This document shows, in pieces, positions 19,678 to 30,206 of a stretch of 64,000 nt of DNA (positions are counted from its first letter, which is position 1; every line of letters starts with the position of its first letter). The notes under the pieces are model-generated. The model was given only the letters and a program-made list of their open reading frames with translations, was not told the origin of the DNA and did no database searches. The translations under genes were made by a program, and so were the position numbers. The stretch comes from Rhynchopus euleeides (lineage: Eukaryota; Euglenozoa; Diplonemea; Diplonemida; Diplonemidae). The DNA lies in NCBI GenBank assembly GCA_963210315.1, contig OY723305.1, forward strand, positions 1,116,001-1,180,000. Direction: 5' to 3'.

Positions 19678-19795
19678 ACTATCTGTGCCCCCCGCTGGAT
19701 CGTAAAGTGACAGCAAAACGAGACAACAAACCAATTAGAAATCAGAAACGCACATAAAAAGGCATCTCCAGCTGGGCTGTGCCGAACAACCATAG
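19678..19795 (+). repeat. 200-nt repeat R200, copy a (internally deleted)
   Basis: Has the 5' segment (ACTATCTGTGCC to ACAACAAACC) and the 3' tail (GGCTGTGCCGAAC) of R200; the middle is missing. Confidence 0.65.
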
Positions 19796-20261
19796 TATAA
19801 AGGCGGGGGGGGGGGGGGGGGCGAGATGGGATTGGGGAGGTCTGGGGGGCCTGTCAGGGCTGCTCCCGACGGCCCCCCTCGAGCAATGTGTGAGACGGAC
19901 GGGGAGGAGAAAGAGAGTGTTGGTCTTGCAGGGGGGGGGGGGGGGGCAGCCATGTGAGGTTATCCGGGGTGGGGGTGTGCAGAATATTCCTGACACACGG
20001 AGGCCGAGTCAGGGATTTGACCAGGTCTGTCAGGGGGGGAAAGGGGGCCTGGTCGGTGACCTGGTCATGACCGGGGGGAACTGGGCTGCAACACCACGCC
20101 GCTGACTAGGCCACCGTGCATGGATGCGCAGCACCTCCAGGAATGTGTGCGTCCCCGCAGCATGAGGTGGGCTTCTTAGATCAGACATCATCCGGCCCAA
20201 ACCATCCTGGCATCACAATTGGTTGCCGCGACGTGAGAACGACGGAAGTGTCTAGAAAAAC

Positions 20262-20445
20262 TCTCTGTGCCCCCGCTGGATCGTAAAGTGCCAGCAAAAT
20301 GAGACAATAAACCAATCACTGCTGAAAGGTGTTTTGCTGCGTACACCACTCCCGGTCTGATGAAGTGGTGTGAGTGGGGACGCACGATCCAGCAGTAACG
20401 GCACAGAAAGTTTCCCCAGTTGGCTGCGTCGAACTAACAAAAACA
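20262..20445 (+). repeat. R200, copy b
   Basis: Shares CTGTGCCCCCGCTGGATCGT, GATGAAGTGGTGTGAGTGGG and the tail GCGTCGAACTAACAAAAA with the other copies. Confidence 0.8.
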
Positions 20446-21206
20446 ATGAACGGGATGGGAGACAAGGGAAACCAGCAGGTGAGCGCATTTCCATCGACGC
20501 ACCGATTGCTTGATTTTGTGATGCTGGTAACGCGCTGCACTGCAAAAAAAATGGGGTGCGAGGGCAAAGTCATATCGCAAGCAAGAAGAAGAGAGGGGGG
20601 GGGGGGGGGGGTAGGGGGGGTCGAAAGCCCCCTTTTTTTGTCCCAAAATGGTGTTTTTCGACATAGCAGCCGCGGCCCTCTATTTGACCTTCTGACCCCT
20701 CAGAACCCCCTATACCCCGGTTTTTGGGCCCTATGAGTCCGATTTTCGGGCTCCCGAGCCCCGGAAAGTCGAATTTTGATGATGTCAATTTTTCCGTTCC
20801 CTATACTGCACCTCCGGGTCATGGCACGGACGCCTGCCACGGGCAGATAGTAAAACACTCTCATCCTGGGACGTCCGAGCGCACACCATCCTGCGGCTGT
20901 GATTTTCTGATGCAACCGCTCATCCGCGCCACAAACAACGTCGTATCCCAACGATTCGGACAGTGAGAAGATGGCATCGAATACTGCCATCTGACACAGT
21001 CGTTGGGTGGCCTGCTGTTGAACTCGGAGCTGCCAGGAACAGGGAGGATGTCATCATAGCCGACAGTGATGCATTAGTGTTGATGCCCTCATGAGAATGC
21101 TCTCTTAGAATGCAAGGCAGGTAAACTGTCCCGACTAAACACTTGCCACTGCTGCCGTTATCTGCGAAGCATTTCTCCTGTGGATGCAGACAGTCAAGGG
21201 AGGTGA

Positions 21207-21512
21207 AGAGCGCAGCGAGTACCCAGCTGCAACGCAGAGCCCGAGCTTATCATCAAGGTTCTCTTCTGGGCGCTCAAGACCAGGGTCCTGTGGGACCTGG
21301 TCTCAGAACAGTGTCCGGGTATTTATGCTGCACGCGCCTTATGGAATGACGAGTGCGCAGAACTGGCTAAAGACGCTGCGAAGGATATGCTCGGGACATT
21401 CAAGCGTCCTCCGTACGATGAGGCGAGGAAGGGGATCAAGGAATCACACAGTGCAACTCTCGCAACAACCATTTCACAGAAGAAGTGCGCGGGCTTCGAA
21501 TGCACGTCCTGA
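21207..21512 (+). pseudogene. Coding-like fragment inside element B
   Basis: 101 codons without stop and with balanced amino-acid use, for example FKRPPYDEARKGIKESHS, unlike the repeat-driven frames around it. It may be a piece of a host or transposon gene carried by the element. No homologue recognised. Confidence 0.35.
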
Positions 21513-22037
21513 ATAATCAGAAAGTCATTGCACGCCTTGCTCAGCAAGCCATGAGCAAGTCGTGAGGGTTGGTTCGCAAACCCCCCTCCCGACAGAGGAG
21601 ACCTTTCAACTTACAAAGAGTTCGTTGGCCAGACCAGCATCTCAGTGTCGGAGCAGTGGCCAGTTGTGCCGCCTGTCCCTTGCAGCCAAGCACCGCACAC
21701 TGTGCAAGTTGATGACGGTTCCCACTCTGCATCAGTATGCATCTTTGCACGATCTGGCAGTGTATACAGAGAAGGAGATGGTGGCTGCCCGCATCAACAG
21801 TTTGGTGCGACGCTGGAGTGGGAAGAGGGTCGAAAGATGCAGGATTGGCACCTATGGAGGGTCTTGATGACGCAGGGGAGGAAGGGGTGGAGGAGGTCGA
21901 GGAAGTGGACCTGCACATGGGCTGATAGTGGACTGGCGAAGCTGTGCGTGACCCTGAGGTGCAGTATAGGGAACAAAATTTTGACATCATCAAAAATCGA
22001 CTTTCCGGGGCTCGGGAGCCCGAAAATCGGACTCCTA

Positions 22038-22658
22038 CTGGGGGGGGCTAAATAGAAGACCCCCCCCCCTTGTAATAGGCGTATAAACGCTTTTTTTGGG
22101 GGGTTTTCAAAACCCAAAATTTTGGGCAATTTTTGCAGTGGGTGGCCAAATACAAGGGGGTGGCCGAATACAAGGGGGGGGGTCTTGTATTCGGCGGTCC
22201 GTGATTTTCCCCAATTTTGGCGAATTTTGCTCCAGGTGACCTCGTGGAATCGCGATCTTCGCCTTCCATTGCACTCTTCGGAATCCGTGCGGATCGTGGT
22301 GGGGTCATTTTGTGGGTGGTGGTGTCAAGTTTCACCCATGAAATGTGGGTCTGGTTTGGCTCCTGATAATGGGAGGATATTCCCAGGAGTCAGCCACCTG
22401 CAGGGACCCCCACACTGGTGTCCAAAACCCTGTTCTTTTGAATGTTTGGATTCCGTGCGGATCGCAGTGGGGTCATTTTGACCATGGGGTGCCTGTTAGG
22501 ACTGAAAAAACAGGCTGAAAATTTGAAAATTGGCCAAAATTCACGGACCGCCGAATACAAGACCCCCCCCCTTGTATTCGGCCTAAAATTTTCTGGATTT
22601 CGAATTTCCAGACCCCCCCCTTCTATTCGGCCACCCCCTTCTATTTAGCCCCCCCCAG
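22038..22658. mobile_element. Element C: TA-flanked element inserted in B's right arm
   Basis: 621 bp. Ends CTGGGGGGGGCTAAATAG and its complement. TA stands on both sides (22036-22037 and 22659-22660). The intact left arm of B has CATAGGGCCC where the right arm has TA-C-TA-GGGCCC, so one TA was duplicated. Related to element D across its interior (AGGTGACCTCGTGGAATCGC occurs in both). Confidence 0.92.
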
Positions 22659-22771
22659 TAGGGCCCAAAAACCGGGGTATAGGGGGTTCTGGGGGGTCAG
22701 AAGGTCAAATAGAGGGCCGCGGCTGCTATGTCGAAAAACCCCATTTTGGGACAGGCTTTCGACCCGCCCTA

Positions 22772-23423
22772 CTGGGGGGGGCTAAATAGAAGCCCCCCCC
22801 CCCTTGTATTCGGCGTAGGATCGAGTTTTTTTGGGGGTTTTCGAGGGCCCAAAATTTTAGGCAATTTTTGCAGTGGGTGGCCAAATAGAAGGGGGGGGGG
22901 GGTCAAATACAAGGGGGGGGGGGGGGGCTTGTATTCGGCGGAAGCCGAATTTTCCAAATTTTGGTGAATTTTGCCCCAGGTGACCTCGTGGAATCGCGAT
23001 TTTCGCCTTCCATTGCACTATTCGGAATCCGTGCGGATCGTGGTGGGGTCATTTTGTGGGTGGAGGTGCCAAGTTTGACCCATGAAATGTGGGTCTGGTT
23101 TGGCTCCTGATAATGGGAGGATATTCCCGGGAGTCAGCCACCTGCGAGGACCCCCACACTGGTGTCCAAAAACCCGTTCCTTTGAATGTTTGGATTCCGT
23201 GCGGACCGCAGTGGGGTCATTTTGACCATGAGGTGCCTGTTATGACTGGAAAAACAGGTTGAAAATTTGAAATTTGGCTGAAATTCGGCTTCCGCCGAAT
23301 ACAAGCCCCCCCCCCCTTGTATTCGGCGAAAAATTTTATGGATTTCGAATTTTCAGACCCCCCCCTTCTAATCGGCCCCCCCCCCTTGTATTTGACCCCC
23401 CCCTTCTATTTAGCCCCCCCCAG
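22772..23423. mobile_element. Element D: second copy of the C family
   Basis: 652 bp, ends CTGGGGGGGGCTAAATAGAA and complement, with TA at 22770-22771 and 23424-23425. It abuts B on the left and E on the right, sharing one TA with each. Confidence 0.9.
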
Positions 23424-23425
23424 TA

Positions 23426-23845
23426 GGGCTATGATGGGAAGGAAACGTGGAAACGTTTCCGTTTCCGTTCCCGGTTCCGTTTCCATATTTTCGATTTCGG
23501 GAAGGAAACGCGTTTCCTTCCGAAGGAAACGCCTGTGTATTTTGCACTGGAAAAGTTTTCAACACACACCAGCACGAACAAAGGGCCACCACACCGAAGG
23601 AACAGGCCACCCAAACCCGCCCCCAAGACTTCGAAGAAGCGCGGCTTCAGTGTGGACCGGTCCGGAGATCCTGTCAGACCAGGGGAAGTCCAAGCGACTG
23701 TGGTAAACGTGTGTTGTTTCCCCTGCTTCCCCAGTGCAAAGAGGGCGTTTCCTCAAAATAAGGAAACGTTTCCGTTTCCGTATCCGTTTCCGTTTCCTTA
23801 TTTTCGATTTTTCGATGGAAACGCGTTTCCTTCCCATCATAGCCC
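23426..23845. mobile_element. Element E: short TA-flanked palindromic element
   Basis: 420 bp with ends GGGCTATGATGGGAAGGAAA and complement; arms are rich in GGAAACG/CGTTTCC motifs. TA at 23424-23425 and 23846-23847. Shares its left TA with D. The centre (about 23540-23720) is unrelated GC-rich sequence. Confidence 0.88.
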
Positions 23846-23847
23846 TA

Positions 23848-25378
23848 GGGGGGGGGGGGGTGGATATGGCGCGGTGGTGGCAGGACAGGGGACCTCCTTG
23901 GTTCCCGATTTACCGAAGACACACGGTGGGTTTAGAGTCAGCTTTTGCAGCTGTAGTCGTGGGGCTGTAAGGGGTGGGATGGGTGGTGGTTTGCAACCCT
24001 GCGCCACAACACAACGTAATTCAGGGGAGGGGGCACTGCAGATAACGGTACACTAGAAGACCGCCTGGCGTGTGCCCGGTTCAAAACAATTCTATATAAA
24101 ATAAACGTGGATGTGTTCGCACTGACTGCAAAAATCGTACTCCTTTCGCTTTATTATAGACACCCTGTCCAGCAACTGTGGGAGAACAGTTCCGGACTAC
24201 TTTTTGTTGAGCGCACACTTGCTGTCTCAAGGCTGTGTTGAGGCCCTGTGAAGTGGCATGAGGTGCTAATCCAAAGCTTCAGTCGTACGATTTCCTTCGT
24301 TACTTCGCGACTTCGCTACGCTTCGTCGCTCGTAACTAGTAAAAAAAAAATGTAAGGCGGTGTTTGTATGCCAATCACGGGAAAAATGAAGCATTCCAAA
24401 CACACTGCGTTTCCAATCGGAGTGAAACTCGCCGAAAGCCCTCCCCAATTATAATGTAGCCCTGCAGCAAACGCACCAGCTGCACCAGTTGTAAAAGAAC
24501 ACGACTCCTTCCGACATCTCTGACTGGCCACTGTATGCCGCCTCGTTGAACACAAAATTGCATGGCCCGCTGCCCTGAGAAGTGTGTCGCCCAAGATGAT
24601 GGCATTTCACAGGGCCACCCTCACAATGGTTGAACGGTTTTCAACGTATGTCTGGCCGTGATCTTTGTGGCACCCCAGTGAGGCGACCAACCTGACGTGC
24701 GGGGAGTGTTCCACCAGGGAAGTGTGTGAGCGCGAACATACGCCGAGTCGCTCGGTCTGCATTGCTAGCAGTAACCCTCTAGGTGGATAGGTCTCACGTG
24801 CCAGTGGAAAGGCTCCCGAGAAAGCTCGGATGATGTACAACAGCGTTCCCGCAAGCGTACCAAGCATGATGACGATGAAGGGTTGGTCGGTCATGTCTCG
24901 CGCTGGAGCAAAAAAAACATTCAAAAAAAAGGCTATTGATTTCGCACAATTCGAATTCTGCCGCCTGCAGCGTGTGTCGGGGGGGGGGGGGGTTGAGTTG
25001 CGAAGGGGAACAAAAAAAGACTTTGGAGTTGCGTTCTTTGTTTGTACGAACGGTGCCTGCCAGTGCATGTGTGCAGGATACCGAACGCTGCCACGAGTCT
25101 TTTCAGTGCGAAAAGCTATTATTGTTCTTGCAAAACAACATTAAAATAGGGGGGGGTGGGCACAGTTGCAGGTGGAACCCCCGCTCTCCAAGCGGCAGTC
25201 TGGAGGGGACAGTTGGAGCGGGGGTGGGTCCCCTCCGCTTGAACTAGGTGCCCCAAACGGAACTAGATGCCGTCTGGCGGGCGGGGGGCCCACCGTATGT
25301 CGAAAGCGGAGGTAAAGAGAAGCCCCCCTCCGGAAAATTGCGAGTCCCTTATTCTTTGCACCAGGGTGTGTACTGCGC

Positions 25379-25404
<26 letters not shown>
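23848..25404. other. Intergenic between elements E and G; possible membrane-protein relic
   Basis: Contains the 215-nt repeat (24131-24345). On the minus strand, 25000-24350 gives two adjacent open stretches: one with a hydrophobic segment (FIVIMLGTLAGTLLYIIRAF) and one with GAAGAFAAGLHYNWGGLSAS. This could be a decayed or intron-containing membrane-protein gene; no family recognised. Confidence 0.3.
24131..24345 (+). repeat. 215-nt repeat R215, copy 1
   Basis: Identical over all 215 positions to 28649-28863. Starts AAAATCGTACTCCTTTCGC, ends CTCGTAACTAGT followed by A residues. Near its 3' end GCGAC...GTCGC can pair. The A-rich tail hints at retroposition. Confidence 0.9.
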
Positions 25405-25409
<5 letters not shown>

Positions 25410-26256
25410 ATGTGCTATACGACGTATATCCGGATCTTGAACGTATATATACGTATATATACATGGCGTATATATACGTATATATACGCATATACGTTGC
25501 AATATACGTTACGTTCTTCCTGTGGGCAATGTGTGGGTGAGAGGGTCCACGATCCCGAAGGTGCACAGTATGTGGGACACAGCTTGGCTGTCCACCCTTA
25601 CGCTAGCCGGGCACGCTTCGCGGTCCTGGTACGGGTCCTACTAGACGAGCGCCGCTCGTTCTTCGAGAGTCGGGAACATTGCTCAGTCTTGGCGCCACCT
25701 TGGCGAGGTAAGGAAACGTTGCATCACCAGCATTGCCCACTACCTGATCGGTGCCCACGTGCCGTACTCGCGTTATCCCATCAAACGCCGTCTCCGGGCG
25801 AACACGACCAAAAACGATGTGTCGTCTTTGGAAAGACTCCAGCACAGCATGGTCACCACCAGTCAATACCTGGGTGCCCCGTCGCCACTCAGTAAGGGAC
25901 TCAGAAAGGCACCTCCCCTCTGCACAGGTTCCACTGTGCACAGGGGAGGGCGGTGTCTTTCTAACTGCCCAACAACATGTGGCCACGTAAGGTGCGGCAC
26001 AACCGAAGCGGAACACCCTGTGGGCAGCGGATTGGCGTTTCACTTCGTTCCAAGGGAAGTATCTGTCGAAGGCACAGAGCGGGATATACCCACTCAACAT
26101 ATCCTGTGGGAGATCCCACCCAGGTGACCCCACAGTGACCTGGCCACCGTGCAACAGGGAATTACATAGGGGACGTATATTTCCGGATTTTCGGGACCTC
26201 CGAACGTATATATACGTATATATACATTGGCGTATATATACATCGGCACATCACTG
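25405..26256. mobile_element. Element G: TIR element bounded by G runs
   Basis: 852 bp with terminal inverted repeat CAGTGATGTGC and AT-rich subterminal arms of alternating TATACG motifs. Runs of G lie on both outer sides, so any target duplication inside the G run cannot be read. A plus-strand coding-like stretch occupies much of the interior (to 26127; for example IAHYLIGAHVPYSRYPIKRR). Confidence 0.8.
25660..26127 (+). pseudogene. Coding-like fragment inside element G
   Basis: Open plus-strand stretch of ~155 codons with natural-looking composition (LERLQHSMVTTSQYLGAPSP). No recognised family; may be captured sequence or the element's own remnant. Confidence 0.3.
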
Positions 26257-26271
26257 GGGGGGGGGAGGGTA

Positions 26272-27424
26272 GGGGGGGGCTAAAACCGGGAGTAAACCCA
26301 AATTTTCAACTTCGCCGCAGAGAGGCCCCCAAGGGCACCAAAAGGCCAGAAGCACCCCATATCACCCCGGAAATTCGGTATCTGCCCGAAATAGGCCCAA
26401 ATTCGGCCAGGAAAGCTCTTTTTTTGCGTCTCCATTTTTTTGGCACAGATGTGGTACCAGTGCTGTGCCAGTTTCCAGCGGCTGCTGCAACATAAAGCGA
26501 AACCTGTGGTCGAAGCAACCGATTGGTTCATCGGTCAAGCTCTACTTCATGCCGCGGATCGATGTAACATCACCATGTACCGAGGGGCGACAAGCAGCAC
26601 CACGGGGTGGGGGCAGAGGCCAAAATGCACTTGTGGTTGCACTGAGAAGGTTGGTGTCCCTTGTAGATTGAGGTTCCAGAGATGGTGGGCACGCACTATG
26701 GGCGGAAGCAGGACGCTGCTCGGAGTGTTGGTCCATTCCGACGCCATTCAGAGGAGGCAATAACTCAGCGACCTCGATATCCCCCAAGTGAGCACTTGAT
26801 GCCCTGCTCACTTCGAGAGTATCAAATAGCAGCCCTTGCCATTCTAATGGGGCGGAATGCCTACGCCCTCTAATAATTGAAGGCAAGTGACAAGGAACCT
26901 GCTGGCGAGCTGAGCGCCACTCGGATCGAGAACGTTATCCTTCTCGAGGATAAGCTCGTCTCCCTCCTCCGGGAGATGCACCGGAGTGGCTGGCGCAGTT
27001 CATGTTGTGCCAGCCACCTGGGGTACGTGAAAAAGGTACGGTGGCACGCCAAGCACGAGAAACACACCTTGCCAATCTTAAAAACTGTGAAGGGGGCGGA
27101 ACACTATCGAAGTGGCTCAAGCGTGACTACATTGATGCAATGGTGACACATGACGTCAAGCCGCAGTGCCTGCAGAAAGCAGTGCCCATCGGCTGTTTTT
27201 CTCGGCCATTCAGGTACCGCATCTGGTACCACATCTGTGCCAACTGAAAAAAATCGCGTTTCTGGGCCTCTCTGGACCTCTCTGGGCCACACAGGTCACC
27301 AAAACCCCCCAGAAACACGTTTCTGGGCTGGTTTGGGTCGGTTTGTAGCATTGGTTTCATGTTTAGGGGTGCTCCCTGAAAAAGCGGGGTTTACTCCCGT
27401 TTTTTGGGTTGAATTAGCCCCCCC
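26272..27424. mobile_element. Element F: TA-flanked TIR element
   Basis: 1153 bp, ends GGGGGGGGCTAAAACC and (complement) GGGGGGGCTAATTCAACC, with CGGGAGTAAACCC conserved in both arms. TA at 26270-26271 and 27425-27426. Both arms also carry CACAGATGTGGTACCA-type sequence (26440 and 27230). The interior has a plus-strand coding-like stretch at 26877-27146 (RIENVILLEDKLVSLLREM). Confidence 0.85.
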
Positions 27425-28245
27425 TAGCCTAGGCTGGGGGGGATTAAACCAGAGGGTTGGCTGGGGAGATCACTGACAGATCGGTCGTATCCCATCCAGT
27501 CAAAAAAAAACTGCAGGCAGTGTTGCAAGACCTGTGAAGAGGCATGCTTGGGTCGACGGGGAGCAAAAATAGAGGAAGGTAGAGAGAACAAAGCAGATGA
27601 AAGCAGGGTACAGAGTTGTCCTCCCCTTCACCCCACTGGGTATACTGGGAGGAGGCGGAGGGCGGGTGCGTAGAAGTGGTTGTTCCTCCGTGAGGGGGGG
27701 GGGGGGTCTCAGAAGTGCCGTTTCAGATCTGCCCCCTGTTCACCCAACAATGGCCGACGTCTTGTTTTTCTTGTGTGACGGGTTTCCACACACACACACA
27801 CACACACATGTTAATCTTTTTAGCTTAGTGCAGGTCTTCCAAAATAGTCGCGCGTTTGGTGCACGGACCCTCTCCCACGCCCCCACCCCCCCCCCCCCTC
27901 GAAGAACGTAGGACCCAATGGTCTACTGTATGAACAGGAGGAGTGAGACTTGGCACCATCGCACGGCATTCAACCTTGGGGAAACTGGCCTCAAAAGACA
28001 ATCCGTGGAGGACACCAAACGTCTGCGCCAGCGATGTGTCACATTTTGTGGAGGGTGTCAAGCCCTGAACCCGGGAGGTCAGGGGAAGTGGGTTGGGGTC
28101 AAAATGGGTCAAAATGATTACGCCCAAAAGACACAGCCGACCAGGGGGGAAATGAATATTTAGGAACAGTCGCGCCCGATTTGACCTGTGGTTTTCGAGG
28201 TGTTTCAGCGGAGTTGCGGCGGCGGTTTGGCCGGAACTCAGGGGG

Positions 28246-28320
28246 TAGTGAAATCGAAGTAGAAGGGAGCACAAGAATGATCACCCTTCACTCGTTATGC
28301 AGGTTGTGTCTGAAACCCAG
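28246..28320 (+). repeat. Hairpin repeat R75, copy 5
   Basis: AGTGAAATCGAAGTAGAAGG, then GATCACCCTTCACTCGTTAT; extends rightward with the same TGTGTTGTGTTGTTGTACTG stretch as copy 2. Confidence 0.78.
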
Positions 28321-28648
28321 TGTTTTTTCCGGCCTGTGTTGTGTTGTTGTACTGTGTGGGCAATTAGACTGTGATGGTATGCAAAAAACGTCCTTTTGGT
28401 TCCCATTACAGTGTAAGGCACTCATCTGTGGAAATGTGCGTAACCAGTGTCATCATTGTAGCCAGGTACATGTAGCCCATGTGACCTGCAGCGATGTTTT
28501 CAGGTGACATTCCGTTTGCATGTCAGCTTGTCCGTTACAAAACAGAGGGACGTTCAGAGGGGGGTAAAAAGTTGCTTATGTAACTCAGGGGGGGGGGGGG
28601 TTTTTTTGGCCAAACCAGGGACGGCAGGGAGGAACAAAAAATATGGGG

Positions 28649-28863
28649 AAAATCGTACTCCTTTCGCTTTATTATAGACACCCTGTCCAGCAACTGTGGG
28701 AGAACAGTTCCGGACTACTTTTTGTTGAGCGCACACTTGCTGTCTCAAGGCTGTGTTGAGGCCCTGTGAAGTGGCATGAGGTGCTAATCCAAAGCTTCAG
28801 TCGTACGATTTCCTTCGTTACTTCGCGACTTCGCTACGCTTCGTCGCTCGTAACTAGTAAAAA
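28649..28863 (+). repeat. R215, copy 2
   Basis: Identical to 24131-24345. Followed within 35 bp by an R200 copy. Confidence 0.9.
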
Positions 28864-28896
28864 TACTGAGAAGAAGGTCCATCATAATTTTTTAAA

Positions 28897-29100
28897 ACTA
28901 TCTGTGCCCCCGCTGGATCGTAAAGTGACAGCAAAACGAGACAACAAACCAATTACTGCCGAAAGTTGTTTTGTTGGAACGCAGACCCCACTCTTTGTGT
29001 ACACCACTCCCCGGTCTGATGAAGTGGTGTGAGTGGGGACGCACGATTCAGCTAAAGGCACAGAAAGTTTCCCTAGTTGGCTACGCCGAACTAACAAAAA
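28897..29100 (+). repeat. R200, copy c (longest, best preserved)
   Basis: Runs from ACTATCTGTGCCCCCGCTGG to CTACGCCGAACTAACAAAAA. Ends in an A-rich tail as do all other copies, which suggests a SINE-like retroposon; no tRNA-type promoter boxes were recognised. Confidence 0.8.
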
Positions 29101-29223
29101 AAAATGCACTTCGCAAGACCTGCGCAAGAACGACGTCTCCAACCCCCTCCCTCCCCCCGAGTCACGGCAGTATCGGAAGAGGAAAGAAAAAGGCGCGTCA
29201 ACCGTGTGCCCCCCCCCCCCCTA

Positions 29224-30204
29224 GGGCAGTGAAGGCAAAATACGCGTATTTTTCAGAATCCCGATTTTAAAAATACGTTAAACGTTCAAATACGTTGAAC
29301 GTTCAGCGTATTTGAACGTTTCTCACATTGCCTACCGTCTGCAGGGGCCACCAGTCACAAACCCACCTTTCCTCAAGCAGAGCAAGGGCGAGTTGGTGGC
29401 ACCAACGACAACCGTGCGGAAGACGTCCTTGGAGCACGATTTTACAGCGACTTGCTTCGCGATGCAGTCGACAGCATCCCTTGTCCTTTGCTCCATGAAG
29501 CGGGCTGGTGCAGTTGAGGTGAACCCCTGCAGGTGGGATACCCCATACGGTTCTCCCATGCGGGATATCCCACTGGGTTCTGGCAAGTCACGTATGTCTC
29601 TAGACTGGGTTCTGGCTTAGAGGCGTTCAGCCATAATCCATCCAGTGGGAGCATCACGGCACTGTCCGCTCGGACACGTAGATACCAGGGACTGAAATGG
29701 GAGTTCCCCATATTGCTGTCGACATACGCCGGCTCGAGGTGTTCTCTCTCAGTCGGGTAAAACCACCCTGTCTCACGACGGTCTAAATCCAGCTCACGTT
29801 CGGCCATCCACTTCCTCTACACGACGGACTCCAGCCGGTCGAGTGGGGTAAAACTGGGAGATAGGTCGAGAGGGGGTTGGTACCCCCGCTTTTCCGGAGT
29901 TAGTCAACCCTGAAAAGAGGGGGTACCAACCACCCCTTTCCGGGTCCCGCCCCTTCTCGGACTACAGAACCCCGTTTTCACCGCCTTTTCGCCACGCGTG
30001 ACACTCTCCATCCCACCGGTGTCCCCTTTAGTGTGTGCAGGGGGCCCACCCCCTACTGCTAGGGGGGATTTCATGTGTAGAGTGCACCCAGTGGGTGAAA
30101 ACGCCCAAAAGCCAAAAAAACGTTCAAATTCGACGCATTTTTTTAAAAATACGTTGAACGTTCAAATACGTTGAACGTTTTTTACGTATTTTCTATCACT
30201 GCCC
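29224..30204. mobile_element. Element H: TA-flanked TIR element
   Basis: 981 bp, ends GGGCAGTGA and complement, with repeated CGTTCAAATACGTTGAACG palindromes in both arms. TA at 29222-29223 and 30205-30206; the right TA is shared with element I. The interior has no long frame. Confidence 0.9.
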
Positions 30205-30206
30205 TA

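Larger units (their letters stand above)
17128..20611. other. 3.5 kb intergenic, repeats and microsatellite
   Basis: Contains R65 copy 3, R75 copies 3 and 4, the TTC repeat, two copies of the 200-nt repeat and numerous G/C runs. Open frames here are repeat-derived or low complexity; I support no gene. Confidence 0.5.
20614..22769. mobile_element. Element B: TA-flanked TIR element, host of element C
   Basis: Ends GGGGGGGTCGAAAG and CTTTCGACCCGCCC next to TA at 20612-20613 and 22770-22771. Inverted repeats are about 205 bp (left 20614-20820). The right arm is split by element C: its parts are about 21957-22037 and 22661-22769. Without C the element is ~1.5 kb. The interior holds a plus-strand coding-like stretch, open from 21207 to 21512 with no ATG near its start, reading ALWNDECAELAKDAAKDM and so on; no family recognised. 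Confidence 0.9.
27427..29221. other. 1.8 kb intergenic, repeats only
   Basis: Carries an AC microsatellite (27788-27808), R75 copy 5, R215 copy 2 and R200 copy c. No gene supported. Confidence 0.5.

Noticed and set aside
30205-30206. Telomeric repeat at CCCTAGGG junctions
   Set aside because: Single palindromic junctions of element ends, not tandem TTAGGG arrays.
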